Part shown: piece after piece, positions 34,916 through 45,044 of the stretch | Layout of the letters: the number at the start of each line of letters is the position of its first letter | How positions within the stretch are numbered: position 1 is the stretch's first letter | Assembly (NCBI RefSeq): GCF_037893015.1 | Contig: NC_133658.1 | Location: 12,586,304 to 12,650,303, forward strand | Length of the DNA: 64,000 nucleotides | Direction: 5' to 3' | Source: Macrotis lagotis | Lineage: Eukaryota; Chordata; Mammalia; Peramelemorphia; Peramelidae | The notes under the pieces: model-generated | Database searches by the model: none | What the model was told of the DNA's origin: nothing | Seen by the model: the letters and a program-made list of their open reading frames with translations, nothing else | Made by a program: the position numbers and the translations under genes

Positions 34916-35142
34916 GCTTTCAGGACAACTTTAGAGGTTGGAGGAGTAATCAGTTCCCCTACTAATTCCACAACATTTAATAGCAAAGTTCTGTAAATGA
35001 ATGATGATATTTCAAACATTATCACTGTGCATTAAAAAGTGAGAATAGATTCTGTTGTCCAAAGCTTGAGTTCAATTGAATGTCATTTGCTAGCTAGTTG
35101 GATCCTTGTGGATAGAAAGTTCAGAGAATATTACTAATGAAA

Positions 35143-35190
35143 AGAAGATCAATGGTACTTCCCAATAGAAGATCAGTGGTACTTCCCAAT
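35143..35190. repeat. 24-bp tandem duplication
   Basis: Seen: two head-to-tail units (35143-35166, 35167-35190) beginning AGAAGATC and ending TTCCCAAT, with one difference (A/G). Confidence 0.95.
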
Positions 35191-35299
35191 AATGGCCATG
35201 CTACTCTAGATTTGTAGAATGATAGGTGCCCTAGCACCCATCAACCTCCTTATACAAGCACAAGTATCTATGAGACAAGTATCTTTGAAGACTTTTGTC

Positions 35300-35445
35300 T
35301 AACTTTTCTCAGCTGTGGGGCCCTGGGGACACACATAACTCCTATAGCCTTTGTTTCTTTATTTGCAAAATGGAGAAAATAAGACTTGCAAGAATCCCTT
35401 TGAAGACCTTAAAGCTTTTATAGAAATGGTAATTGTTATTGATCT
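35300..35445 (+). mobile_element. MIR-like relic
   Basis: Seen: AGCTGTGGGGCCCTGGGGAC, then TTTGCAAAATGGAGAAAATAA fits the MIR order. Diverged. No supported feature from 35450 to 35885. Confidence 0.5.
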
Positions 35446-36371
35446 AAAGCAGAGCATAGTGGGTTCCCTTCTTCCCTCTCCAAAGCTCTAGGTACTCACT
35501 GCCATATCCCTTCAGATACGGTTAGCAAAAGAAATCTCTTTTTTTTTGACCTTGAATGTTTGGTGGTTAAAAGTTAGAGGGAACAGAGATCCTGGATAGG
35601 CTTTCTTTACAGAATTAGGATTGGATCAGAAAGGATCAAAGATATGCCTTTGCCCATATTGAGCATCCTCAGGAACCTTGAACACAAATAATTTTGATAT
35701 TGTTGGGAAGCCTATACAGAATGGTATCCCATAATTATCTTTGAAGTAACTATCTTGCCGGAGTGGAGAAGATTGATAGGGAAGAAGGGGACCAGGGAAA
35801 AGACTACAGAACAAATAAAGCTTTCATGGAAATTACAAGAATGTGGAGGAACAACAAGAGCAACAGACCCTTTTATTATTTTTATAACCTTAACAAATGC
35901 TATATAATCATTTTATTTGCCCAATTATATTTTAAAACATTTTTCACATTCTTTTACAAAAATTACTTTAAATTCTCTTTCTCCCTCCCATTTGGGAGCA
36001 GGCAAGTAATTTGAAATAGATTATAAATGTGCAGTGCTGAAAAACATTTACATAATAGCTCTTTTTAAAAAGGAAATACAAGCCAACAAAAGAAAATGAA
36101 AGTTTTAAAAAATGGATTTTACCCATCAGAATTCAGGTTCTATTAATTCTTTCTTATATAATGGTTTTCATAATAAATCCTTTAGACTAGTTTTTGATTA
36201 TTGTATTTCTAAAAACTGTCAAGTCTTTCACAGTTGATCCCTGTGCAATATTGATATTCCTGGGTACAATATTCTCTTTGCTCTGCTCACTTTAGTCTGC
36301 ATCAGTTCATGTAAATCTTAACAGTTTTTAATTTTTTTCTGAAAGTACCCTGTTTATTTTTATTTTTTTAA

Positions 36372-36553
36372 AACCCAAATAGTTATTTTTTCATTTTTAT
36401 TTTCTTTTTAGTTTTTGGCTAGGCAATGGGGTTAAGTGGCTTGCCCAAGGCCACACAGCTAGGTTAATTATTAAGTGGCTGAGACTGGACTTGAACCCAG
36501 GTACTCCTGACTCCAGGGCTGGTGCTTTATCCACTACACCACCTAGCTGCCCC
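36372..36553 (-). mobile_element. tRNA-derived marsupial SINE
   Basis: Seen: antisense SINE with an A-rich end (as T-rich sequence) at 36372-36406. Target duplication TATTTTTATTTTTTTAA (36355-36371) and TATTTCTATTTTTTTAA (36554-36570), 16 of 17. Confidence 0.92.
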
Positions 36554-37121
36554 TATTTCTATTTTTTTAAGGACAATAGTATTTCATAACAGTCATATAA
36601 AACCATTTATTAAGTCATTTCCCAATTGGTGGGCATCCTCTCAATTTTGTATATATAGGGGTTTTTCTTTTCCTTTTATTTGGTGAACAGATCAAATGTT
36701 ATTGCTGAATCGAAGGGTATAAGTAATTGTATACATGTTTGGTCACAGCTCCAAACTTCCTAACAAAATGATTGAATCAGTTCCCAGTGTCGCCAATCAT
36801 GAATTGTTTCCATTTTCCTGCCTGCTATCCAATATTTGTGATTTTATTTTCTGTAATATCAGTCAATCTGATGTTTGTGAGGTATAACCTAAGAATTGTT
36901 TTAATTTGCGTTTGTCTAATCAAAAGTGATTCAGATCATTTTGTTCATATAATCATAAATGACTTTGACTTCTTCAACTAAAATCTGCCTGTTCATATCA
37001 TTTGACCATTTATCGATTGGAGAATTCCATTTAGTCTCATAAATTGTACTGTTATCTAATATATTTTAGAAATGAGGTTTTATGTCAAAAATTTGTTGTA
37101 AAATTTCCTTTCCCCCAAAAG

Positions 37122-37888
37122 TTTTTTTTTTAATTTTCCTTTTACAATTGATTGCATTTATTCACCAGCTGGTCAACTTTAATTTTAAAATTATTGCTTT
37201 CTTCAGTTAATTTTTCAAAATTCTCTTAAATAACTCTCATTTATTTCCTCCATATTTCTTCTTTCTCTCTTTTTTGTTTTCAAAATTCTTTTTTGAACTC
37301 TTGCAAAAGGTCCTTTTGAATTGAGATCAGTTCATCAAACCCTTAGAGGCATCGTATATAAGTATTTTGTCATTACTTTCCTCTTCTGAGATAGTGTTTT
37401 TATCACCCCATAAGAATATTGGCTGTCAATGATTAGAGATTTTTTTTGTTTGCTAGTTTTTCCAGGCTTTTTCCAGTTGAGCCTTGTTCCTGTGGAATAG
37501 AGTGTATTGTTCCCTGCATTTTTAGCTGGGGGCTTGGATTTGTTCCCCACTTTCAGTTCTGGCATGTCTGCTGTTTCCAGTTTGCTCTCTGCAACAGCAT
37601 AGCCCAACACTGCACCAGCATTTCAAGTCTTGAAAACTTTGCTCTCCAGGCTAGAGTTGGGACCTTTCTTACTCAGGCTCTTGGCTCAACTATGGCTAAA
37701 AAGCTCTTGCTGGTTTCCCAGCTCTTCCACTTACACTGGGCTAAACTTCCCTTTTACCCCAATTGACAGAATTCTTGCTGCAATTCCTCCAGCTTTTCTC
37801 ACTGAAAACTTGTTTCACTTGTTTTGGTGTGTTCTGTCACTTTAGGATCTCTTTGGAGGCTTTATTCAAAGTCTTTTATGGAAAATCT
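37122..37888 (-). mobile_element. 3'-truncated L1 copy (5' UTR plus ORF1 N-terminus) inside another L1
   Basis: Seen: a T-run at 37122-37131, then antisense of an ORF1 coiled-coil region (CAGCTGGTCAACTTTAATTT) and antisense 5' UTR wording (GAATATTGGCTGTCAATG, TTTTTCCAGGCTTTTTCC, AGCTGGGGGCTTGGATTTG). CCCAAAAG flanks both sides (37114-37121 and 37889-37896). The outer L1 ORF2 resumes after it. Inference: insertion of an L1 transcript polyadenylated early, within ORF1. Confidence 0.6.
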
Positions 37889-39329
37889 CCCAAAAGTGTA
37901 GATTTTTTTTTCTCATCTTGGTTGCATTGGTTTTGTTTGTACAAGAACTTTCTAATTTAATATAATAAAAATTACCCATTTTACATTCTAAAATGTTCTC
38001 CCTTTAAATTGATTATAAATTCTTTCTATAGGTAACTACTCCATGTTCCCCTAATTTGATTGTAATATAGGGTGCTATATATTTAGATTGTGTACCTATT
38101 TTTAGCTTATATTGGTATACAGTGTGAGAAATTGATATAATTTAGTTTCTCCCAAACTAATTTCCAATTTTTACAGTCATTTTTTTCTTTTGTTTTTTTA
38201 TTAAACGGTGAGTTCCCGTCTTAAAGCTTGGATCAAATACTAGTTTATTATAGCGATTTACTACCATATATTGTCTATTTAATCTATGGCAGTGATCCAC
38301 CATTCTATTTCCAAGCCATACCAGGTTTTGATAATTGCTGTTTTGCAGTCAGTTGGCTGTCAGTTAATATTCTTCCACCTTATTTTTTTGAATGATTAAT
38401 TAAATTTTCTTATCCTTTTGCCTTTCCACATGAATTCCACATGAATATCAGTTCTATAAAATACATTGCTGTTTTTCTTTTATATTTATCAGTATGGCAC
38501 TGAATGAGTTAATTAATTAGATAAAATTATCATTTCTATTTTATTGTCTAAGTCTACCAGTGAAAAATTGACATTTTTCCAATTCTTTAAATCTGACAAT
38601 TTCTAAGAAAAGTATTTTTTAATGGTATTCATATAGTTCTTGGGTTTGTCTTGATAGACTTCTAAATATTTTAAGTTGTCTGCACTTATTTTAAACAAAA
38701 TTTCTTTCTCTACTGCTGGACTTTGTTGATAATGTATAGAAATACTGATGATGTCTATGAAATTAATGTATATTCTACAATTTTAATGATATTGTTTTAG
38801 TTGATCTCTAGGATTCTCTAAGCACACCATCATAATATTTGCAAAGCATAATTGTTTTGCTTCCTCGGTGCCTATTCTAATTCCTTTAATTTATTTTTCT
38901 TATCACACATGATAGCTAGCTTTCCTAGTGCAATACTGAACAATAATAGCAATGATAATCATCTTTGTTTCACTTCTGATCTCTTTAGGAAGGTTTCTAG
39001 TTCATCCCCATTAAAGATAATTCTTGCAGATGATTTTAGATAGGTCCTAATTAATATTTTAAGGAAAATTCTTTTCCTATGATTTCTAATATTTTAATAG
39101 CAATAAATGTTTTATTTGATGAAAAAACATTTATATATTCTTTGAAATAATTATGTTTTGTTTTGTTATTGATATCATTATTTATATTGATAGATTAAAT
39201 AATATTAAAGGAGACCTGTATTCCTAGAGGTTTATAATAAATGATGTGATATATTGGATCAATATTGACTAGGGAAGCTGATTTAGAGTTTTCTATCATC
39301 GTTTTTACTTTTCCTCATTTAGGTATCTG

Positions 39330-39590
39330 CTCTGTTTGTAACACAGCAACCAGGTAACAAAGTGGACACAGAGCCGAACTTAGAGTCTGGAAGTCCTGAC
39401 TTTAAATCCTGACTCAGACACTTAATAATTGTATCATTTAACACACATTGACTTATTTTCCTCATCTGTAAAATAAAATAGAAGAAGGTAATGACTGTCT
39501 ACTCCACGATCTTTGCCAAGAAAATCCAAATGAGGTCGTGAAGATTTGGACTTAATTGAAACAACAAAACAAAAACAACATTACCATTAA
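39330..39590 (+). mobile_element. SINE with BovB/RTE-type tail (MAR4-like)
   Basis: Seen: GTAACAAAGTGGACACAGAGC, AGTCCTGACTTTAAATCC then TGACTCAGACACTT, CCTCATCTGTAAAATAAAAT and then CCAAATGAGGTCGTGAAG then ATTTGGACTTAATTGAAAC. The last part is the BovB-like 3' tail (GGGTCACGAAGAGTCGGACACGACTGA). Confidence 0.72.
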
Positions 39591-39603
39591 ATATAAAAGT
39601 GTT

Positions 39604-40506
39604 CATTTTGATCTAATAATTAACACCAAGAAAACCCAGGTGCTCCATCAGCCAGCACCACACTATCTATAGGTGGAACCATCGATTACAGCAAACGGAG
39701 AAGTTTTGAGTAGTGTGGACAAGTTCACTTACCCTGGCAGTGTCCTTTCCAAGGAGGTTCACATTGACAATGAGGTTGACAATCACATTGCCAGAGCTAG
39801 CTCAGTATTTGGAAGGCTCCAAAAGAAAGTATGGGAAAGAAGAGGTATCAGATTGACTACCAGACTGAAAGTTTACAGAGTCATTGTGCTGACTTCATTG
39901 CTATATGGCTATGAAACCTGGGCTGTCTACCTGAACCATGTCAGGAAACTGAGTTGCTTCCATTTCAATTGTCTTAGGAAGATTCTGAAGATCCCTTGGT
40001 AGAAGAGACCAGACACTCAGGTCCTTTCTCCACCTAAACTGCGCAGCATGCCAACATTACTACACAGAGGGCAACTATGATGGACTTGACATTATTAGAA
40101 TGTCACATGTGTGCTTACCAAAAAGACAATTCTATGGAGCACTCACACAGGGCAAGTGCTCACAAGAGGTCAGAAAGAGTGATACTTAGACACCCTGAAG
40201 GTCTCTCTCTTAAGAACTTTGGAACACTGGCACAGGATTGCCCAGCATGGCCTGCTCTCATCAATGAGGGGGCTGCGCTCTATGAAGAAGGCAGAATGGA
40301 AGCAGATCAAAGAAAACATGACATTCATAAATTTTAGAGTACCCACCCCATGTGTTCACATGAATTATTTGTGCCCACCACTGTGGAAGAGCATTCTGAG
40401 CTCTTATTGGTCTGATCAGCCAAAGTCGGACACACAGTTAATTTGTCTCAAACATAGTGATGTCATTTTGGTCTTCTTTGATAATGAAGGACAAGAACCA
40501 ACCAAC
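39604..40506 (+). mobile_element. RTE-like LINE, 3' ~0.9 kb with C2H2 zinc finger remnant
   Basis: Seen: it begins TTTTGATCTAATAATTAACACC (an FGLTINTKK-like motif). The frame at 39673-40002 reads PSITANGEVLSSVDKFTYPG, VLSKEVHIDNEVD, RASSVFGRLQKKVWERRGIR, LTTRLKVYRVIVLTSLLYG, FNCLRKILKIPW. Downstream frames give the ARRAY around TAQD, ALINEGAALYEEGR and, at about 40360-40430, a C2H2 finger remnant (C..CGRAF..LIGLIS.SRTH). Tail TGATGTCATTTTGGTCTTC..GATAATGAAGGACAAGAACCAACC. This is the best preserved copy in the window, still broken by stops and small indels. Confidence 0.82.
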
Positions 40507-40678
40507 AAATTTGGTAGTACTCCTTTACCTATTTTTTCTATATAGTTTTTATAGCATTTGGATTAATTATTCTTTAAGAGTATGTTAGATTTCACTTGGA
40601 AATCCATTGAAATTTGAGGATTTTTCTTAGGAAGGTCTTATATGGGTGGTAAAAGTTATTTATTAAGAGAGGGTCATT

Positions 40679-40847
40679 GGGGTGGCCAGGTGGCACAGTG
40701 GATAAAGCACTGGCCCTGGAGTCAGGAGTACCTGGGTTCAAATCTGGTCTCAGACACTTAATAATGACTTAGCTGTGTGGTCTTGGGCATGCCATTTAAC
40801 CCCATTTGCTTTGCAAAAAAAAACCTAACAAAAAACCAAACCAAAAA
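40679..40847 (+). mobile_element. tRNA-derived marsupial SINE
   Basis: Seen: complete SINE with an A-rich tail. Target duplication AAGAGAGGGTCATT at 40665-40678 and 40848-40861 (14 of 14). Confidence 0.95.
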
Positions 40848-41184
40848 AAGAGAGGGTCATTTAAGTCCTTTACTTTCTCTTCTATATTTTTGGGAAATAT
40901 GCTTTGTTTTGTAAATAATCATCTATTGCATTGAAGTTGTTAGATGTATTGTCCAAAATAGGGGCAAAATAACCCCTACTAATTTTCATGGATGGTACAT
41001 TCACTCTTTTCTTTCTTTTTTTTTTCAAGAAATTAAATTTGGACTTCTGGGGTACAGCCAAAATGGCAGCCTGAAGCTTACATGCTCATGGAAGTTTTCT
41101 CTACCTAATGTTAAAAGAAACCTCTATATAGATATTAAAGTTATAGACTTCAACAGAAAAGAAAAAAAAATTTGAAACAATTTT

Positions 41185-41344
41185 TTTTTTAGTTTTTCGT
41201 TTTTTTTTCAAGGCAATGGGGTTAAAGTGGGTTTCCCAAGGCCACACAGCTAGGTCATTATTAAGTGTCTGAGGCCAGATTTGAACTCAGGTACTACTGA
41301 CTCCAAGATCAGTCCTCTATCCACTGTGCCACCTAGCCACTCCA
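41185..41344 (-). mobile_element. tRNA-derived marsupial SINE in L1 5' UTR
   Basis: Seen: antisense SINE (AAGGCAATGGGGTTAAAGTGG ... CTGTGCCACCTAGCCACTCC). Near-duplications GAAACAATTTT (41174) and GAAACAAATTTT (41345) flank it. Confidence 0.88.
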
Positions 41345-41926
41345 GAAACAAATTTTCAACTATAAAGCTCATGAAAGGTCTTCAGTGAAGGTCTATCTCA
41401 GCGGAAGATTGCTAGTCACACTATAGTCAAGGTCTTGGCAGTCAGAGAGCAGGCAAGCAGGGAAGGTTCCATTCCCAGGAAAAGTTTGAATCTTGGGAAC
41501 ACTGGAACAGATAGGACTAGGTTGGGAACAAACATATTGGCTGAGCCTGGACATAGAGAAGAAACAAACCTCTGTTAGGCAATGCCTGGGCTGGAAAGGC
41601 AACATCTTGGCAAGCCATGAGGAAGGGATCAGCACTGAGCCCCAGCCCCAAAAGCTTAGGACTACACTTTCTAAACCCCAGGAACAGAGCTCAACAATCA
41701 AAATGAGCAAAAAAAAAAAAAAAGAGCATTAACCAAAGAAAACTACAATTCAGATAGAGATGATAAAAATGCCATCTCAGAAGAAGAAACCAGTGACATG
41801 TTACCTATTTGAGAAGTCTCGAAAGAGTTTATGAATTGGGCACAAATCCAAAATCTCAAAGAAGAGCTTGAAAAAAAGATTTTAAAAACCAAAAAAAGAG
41901 AGAACGAAGAAAAAAGGAAAAACATT

Positions 41927-41942
41927 AAAAATTGACCAAAGA
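41927..41942 (+). repeat. left target site duplication of the RNASEH1 retrocopy
   Basis: Seen: AAAAATTGACCAAAGA, preceded by TT, so the insertion point reads TT/AAAAA. This is the L1 endonuclease nick preference. The identical 16-mer recurs at 42884-42899. Confidence 0.95.
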
Positions 41943-42883
41943 CGTGTCCTGGGCTACCCGGGCCCGCCGGCCGCGGGCCTCCTCCCGGTGCCTACTATGC
42001 CCCGGAGCGGGCCATGCAGAGGCTCTGGGCACGCTCCCCAGAGTCGCCACGGGTGTCCTCAGCTGTGGCGGTGCCCGCCGCCTGAGGGGTGGCAAGACCA
42101 GCGTGTTCCCCACCTGGAGTGAATGCCAAGCACAAGTGAACCGATTTCCTGCTGCTCGGTTCAAGAAATTTGCTACTGAGGATGAGGCTTGGGCCTTTGT
42201 CCGAAATACTTCAAGCCCTGAACGTACAACAGAGCAGACAAAGAAATGCAACACAGAGGACCCCAGAGTGAAACCAAACAAGAGACCCTGTGAATCATCG
42301 GATGAAGACGAGCCTTGCAAAAAAAAATTGCAAAACAAGATTCTGAACCTTTACTTAGCAAAGATAAATTTTCTTATATGGGAGATGCAACCGTGGTTTA
42401 CGCAGATGGCTGCTGCTCCAGTAATGGGAAGAGGAAAGCCAGAGCGGGCACTGGTGCTTATTGAGGACCAGGCCATCCCTTAAATGTAGGTGAAAGACTT
42501 CCTGGGAGACAGACAAATCAAAGAGCAGAAATACATGCTGCCTGCAAAGCAACTGAACAAGACAAGAATCAAAACATCGGTAAGCTGGTTCTTTACACAG
42601 ATAGTATGTTTACTATAAATGGTATAACAAATTGGGTTAAAGACTGGAAGAAAAATGGCTGGAAAACAAACACAGGAAAAGATGTGATTAACAAAGAAGA
42701 CTTCATTAAGCTTGATAAACTTATTCAAGGCATAGACATTGAATGGATGCACGTTCCCGGTCATTCAGGGTTTCCAGGCAATGAAGAAGCTGATAGATTA
42801 GCAAGAGAAGGAGCTAAAAAATTTCAAGATTCAACTTAGTATAATTTTTAAAATCTAATTAAAGAGCAAACCAAGAAAAAACG
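41943..42883 (+). pseudogene. RNASEH1: RNASEH1 processed pseudogene (ribonuclease H1 retrocopy)
   Basis: RNase H1 cuts the RNA strand of RNA-DNA hybrids in nucleus and mitochondria. Seen: intronless and colinear with mammalian RNASEH1. It starts at GTGTCCTGGGCT (V-S-W, where the parent has M-S-W), so the first ATG is lost or truncated. The hybrid-binding domain follows ([20 protein letters not shown], then [14 protein letters not shown]), then a linker, then the RNase H domain. All four catalytic positions are kept: [27 protein letters not shown]. It ends normally at TAG 42837-42839. Damage: a one-base shift in the A9 run 42319-42327, and TGA at 42462-42464 where the family has Trp (Y-W-GPGHPLN). 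ATTAAA at 42858-42863 and an A-rich tail complete the retrocopy. The HBD and C-terminus identify it as cellular, not retroviral. No start codon or promoter is evident, so it is probably inactive. Confidence 0.95.
42858..42863 (+). promoter_or_regulatory. ATTAAA polyadenylation signal of the RNASEH1 retrocopy
   Basis: Seen: ATTAAA 19 bases after the stop codon, about 15-20 bases before the A-rich tail (42868-42888). This implies an mRNA with a very short 3' UTR. Confidence 0.75.
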
Positions 42884-42899
42884 AAAAATTGACCAAAGA
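42884..42899 (+). repeat. right target site duplication of the RNASEH1 retrocopy
   Basis: Seen: AAAAATTGACCAAAGA, identical to 41927-41942, immediately after the A-rich tail. Confidence 0.95.
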
Positions 42900-43329
42900 A
42901 ATAAGTTTTTTTAAAAGTAAAAATAACAGTGGAAAAAAAATGAAACTCATCTAAAAGTCAAACTGACTCACTGGAAAAGGAATACAATTCATCAAAGTCA
43001 AATTAATCAAATGGAAAGGAAACAACTCACTGTAGAGTAAAAGTGGAGAAGGAAACACAAAAGCCAACTAAGGATAATAAAATCTTAAAAATTAGAATTG
43101 GACAAATAGCAATTAATGAATCCAAGAGACACCAAGATTCCATCACACAAAATCAAAAGACTGAAAACAATTGAAGAAAATGTAAAGTACCTTTTATGAA
43201 AAAAAACATGAACTGGAAAATAGATCTAGACAGTACTAATTTTCAATCTACCAGAAAGCCTAGATTTAAAAAAAAGAGCCTGGAAAATGTTTTTCAGGAA
43301 ATTGTCATGTAGATCTTAATAAAATACAC

Positions 43330-43472
43330 AGGGACAGATAGGTAGCACAGTCCTGGAGTCAGGAGGATTTGAGTTCAAAACTGTCTTCAGACACTTAATT
43401 ATTATCTAGTTGTGTGACCTTGGACAAATCACTTAACCCCACGGCATTGTAAAATTAAAAAACAAAAATGAA
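43330..43472 (+). mobile_element. diverged tRNA-derived marsupial SINE
   Basis: Seen: GGACAGATAGGTAGCACAG, GTCCTGGAGTCAGGAGGATT, CACTTAACCCCACGGCATTG. More diverged than its relatives, with an internal deletion in the head. Within L1 ORF1. Confidence 0.82.
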
Positions 43473-43804
43473 AATGCAGAACACCTCCAGAAAGAGATCC
43501 CAGGATAAAAACTCCAAGGACTAATATAATCAAGTTCCAAAATTCTCAAATAAAAGAAAAAATATTGCAAGCATTAATAAAGAAGCAATTTTTATCCAAA
43601 GAAGGTACAATCAGAATTACAAAGGATTTATTAGCCTCATCATTAAAGAATTAGAGGGTCTGGAATATAGTATTTCCAAGGTCAAAGGAACTTGAATTAC
43701 AACCAAGAATATTGTCTGGGGTTAAGATGGATTTTCAATGAAATAGAGTGCTGACCAAATTTTCTGATAAAAAGAACAGATCTGGATAGAAAATGGTACT
43801 TCAC

Positions 43805-43872
43805 TAAAATTTGTCTCAAATATTGTGCTGTCATTTTGATCTTTTTCCTGAATGAAGGTCAAGAACCAACCA
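43805..43872 (+). mobile_element. RTE-like LINE, tail-only insertion (68 bp)
   Basis: Seen: TTGTCTCAAATATTGTGCTG then TCATTTTGATC, and AATGAAGGTCAAGAACCAACC. This equals the last ~70 bases of the RTE-like copies, so it is a severe 5' truncation. It sits at the L1 ORF1/spacer boundary. Confidence 0.7.
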
Positions 43873-44932
43873 GACCCATATCCATCAAGGAAAATCCCTT
43901 CAATTAGATTCAGGCCTATAATTATGCTAAGAGAAACATAATTTTCAAGACTTACAACTATTAGCTTCCATTGTAGGGATATAGACAATCTTGCCTCACA
44001 TTAGTCTTTTTTGTTTTTATCTCCCATTTCCATTTGCATTTTAATGCGTCTCTTGAGTCTTGTATTTGATGATCAAATTTTATTTTCAATTCTGTTCTGA
44101 CTACTTATCAATCAATCAAGTAAGTAATCAACCAAACTTTGAGAATAGTAATTCTATTAGGACAGATAAAAGAAGGATATTTCGACAAAGGAATTGTAAA
44201 TACAAGACAGGCTTAAAACAATAAAATTATAAAAAGAACAACAATGCTAGGAGAAGGTTAGGCAGTGGTGGATAAAATCCACCAGGTGGAGAGATACAAA
44301 TAGCTATTATTGCGGAGGGAAAGAAGGGGGCATGTGAATACACAGTAAATCTACTCAATAGATTTGGTCCAGGGAGGGAATGACATATATTCCCAACTGG
44401 GTTTACAGCTTTCTTACCCCCACAGGGAAGTGGAAGGGGAAGGGAAAGAAAGAGGAAGAAGGGATTGTTACAAGTAAGGCAAAGGTAAACATGAAAGTAA
44501 AATTAAAATCAGAATTTCAAAGAAAAACTAAAGGGGAAAGGGAGCAAAACTTTAGTGAGGAAAAATAAGAGAAAAGGGAGAAGTATCAACAAGAAAAGAC
44601 AGTCTGGAGGGAAATCCAGAATAAGTAATCTTAACTTTAAATTTAAATAGGATGTATTCTCCCATGAAATGGAAGCAGACAGTGGAATGGATTGAAAAAC
44701 AAAATCATATAGTATGTTGTTTAAAGGAAAAATATTTGAAGTGGACAGATACAGGTAGGCTAAAAGTAAAAGTCTGGACCAAAATATATTATTTTACAAT
44801 GGAAGTAAAAATTTCAAAAGAATCAGGTGCAGCTATCCTTATCTTAGACAAAACAAGCAAAAAATAGATCTCATTAAAAAGGAATATGGGAGGAATCTAC
44901 ATCCTCCTAAAAGCTACCATAATCAATGAAGT

Positions 44933-45002
44933 TATATTATTATATTATTATTAAATATATAATATAATTAATATAATATATAAATATATTATTAAATATA
45001 TA

Positions 45003-45041
<39 letters not shown>
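44933..45041. repeat. AT-rich tract with (TA)n
   Basis: Seen: ATATTATTA repeats then uninterrupted TA at 45006-45041, within L1 ORF2. Confidence 0.95.

Positions 45042-45044
<3 letters not shown>

Larger units (their letters stand above)
35890..41020 (-). mobile_element. marsupial L1 LINE, 3' end through ORF2 RT region, five insertions
   Basis: Seen: antisense 3' UTR (CTCACTTTAGTCTGCATCAG; CCCAATTGGTGGGCATCC) from 35890. Antisense ORF2 C-terminus runs 36600-37120 and 37890-39320, and the RT N-terminal side 40510-41020 (AATTTGAGGATTTTTCTTAGG, then AATAACCCCTACTAATTTTC). It is interrupted by a SINE (36372-36553), a 5' L1 fragment (37122-37888), a BovB-tailed SINE (39330-39590), an RTE-like copy (39604-40506) and a SINE (40679-40847). 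5' truncated within ORF2 and heavily mutated. Confidence 0.78.

Noticed and set aside
37446-37845. Plus-strand open frames of 71-106 aa
   Set aside because: They lie on the antisense of an L1 5' UTR/ORF1 fragment and have no domain.
41925-42361. Minus-strand open frames across the GC-rich block
   Set aside because: They are shadows of the RNASEH1 retrocopy on the opposite strand.
42420-42839. RNase H domain taken as retroviral or LTR-element RNase H
   Set aside because: The upstream hybrid-binding domain, the GPGHPLN and [12 protein letters not shown] wording and the poly(A)-type insertion mark it as cellular RNASEH1.
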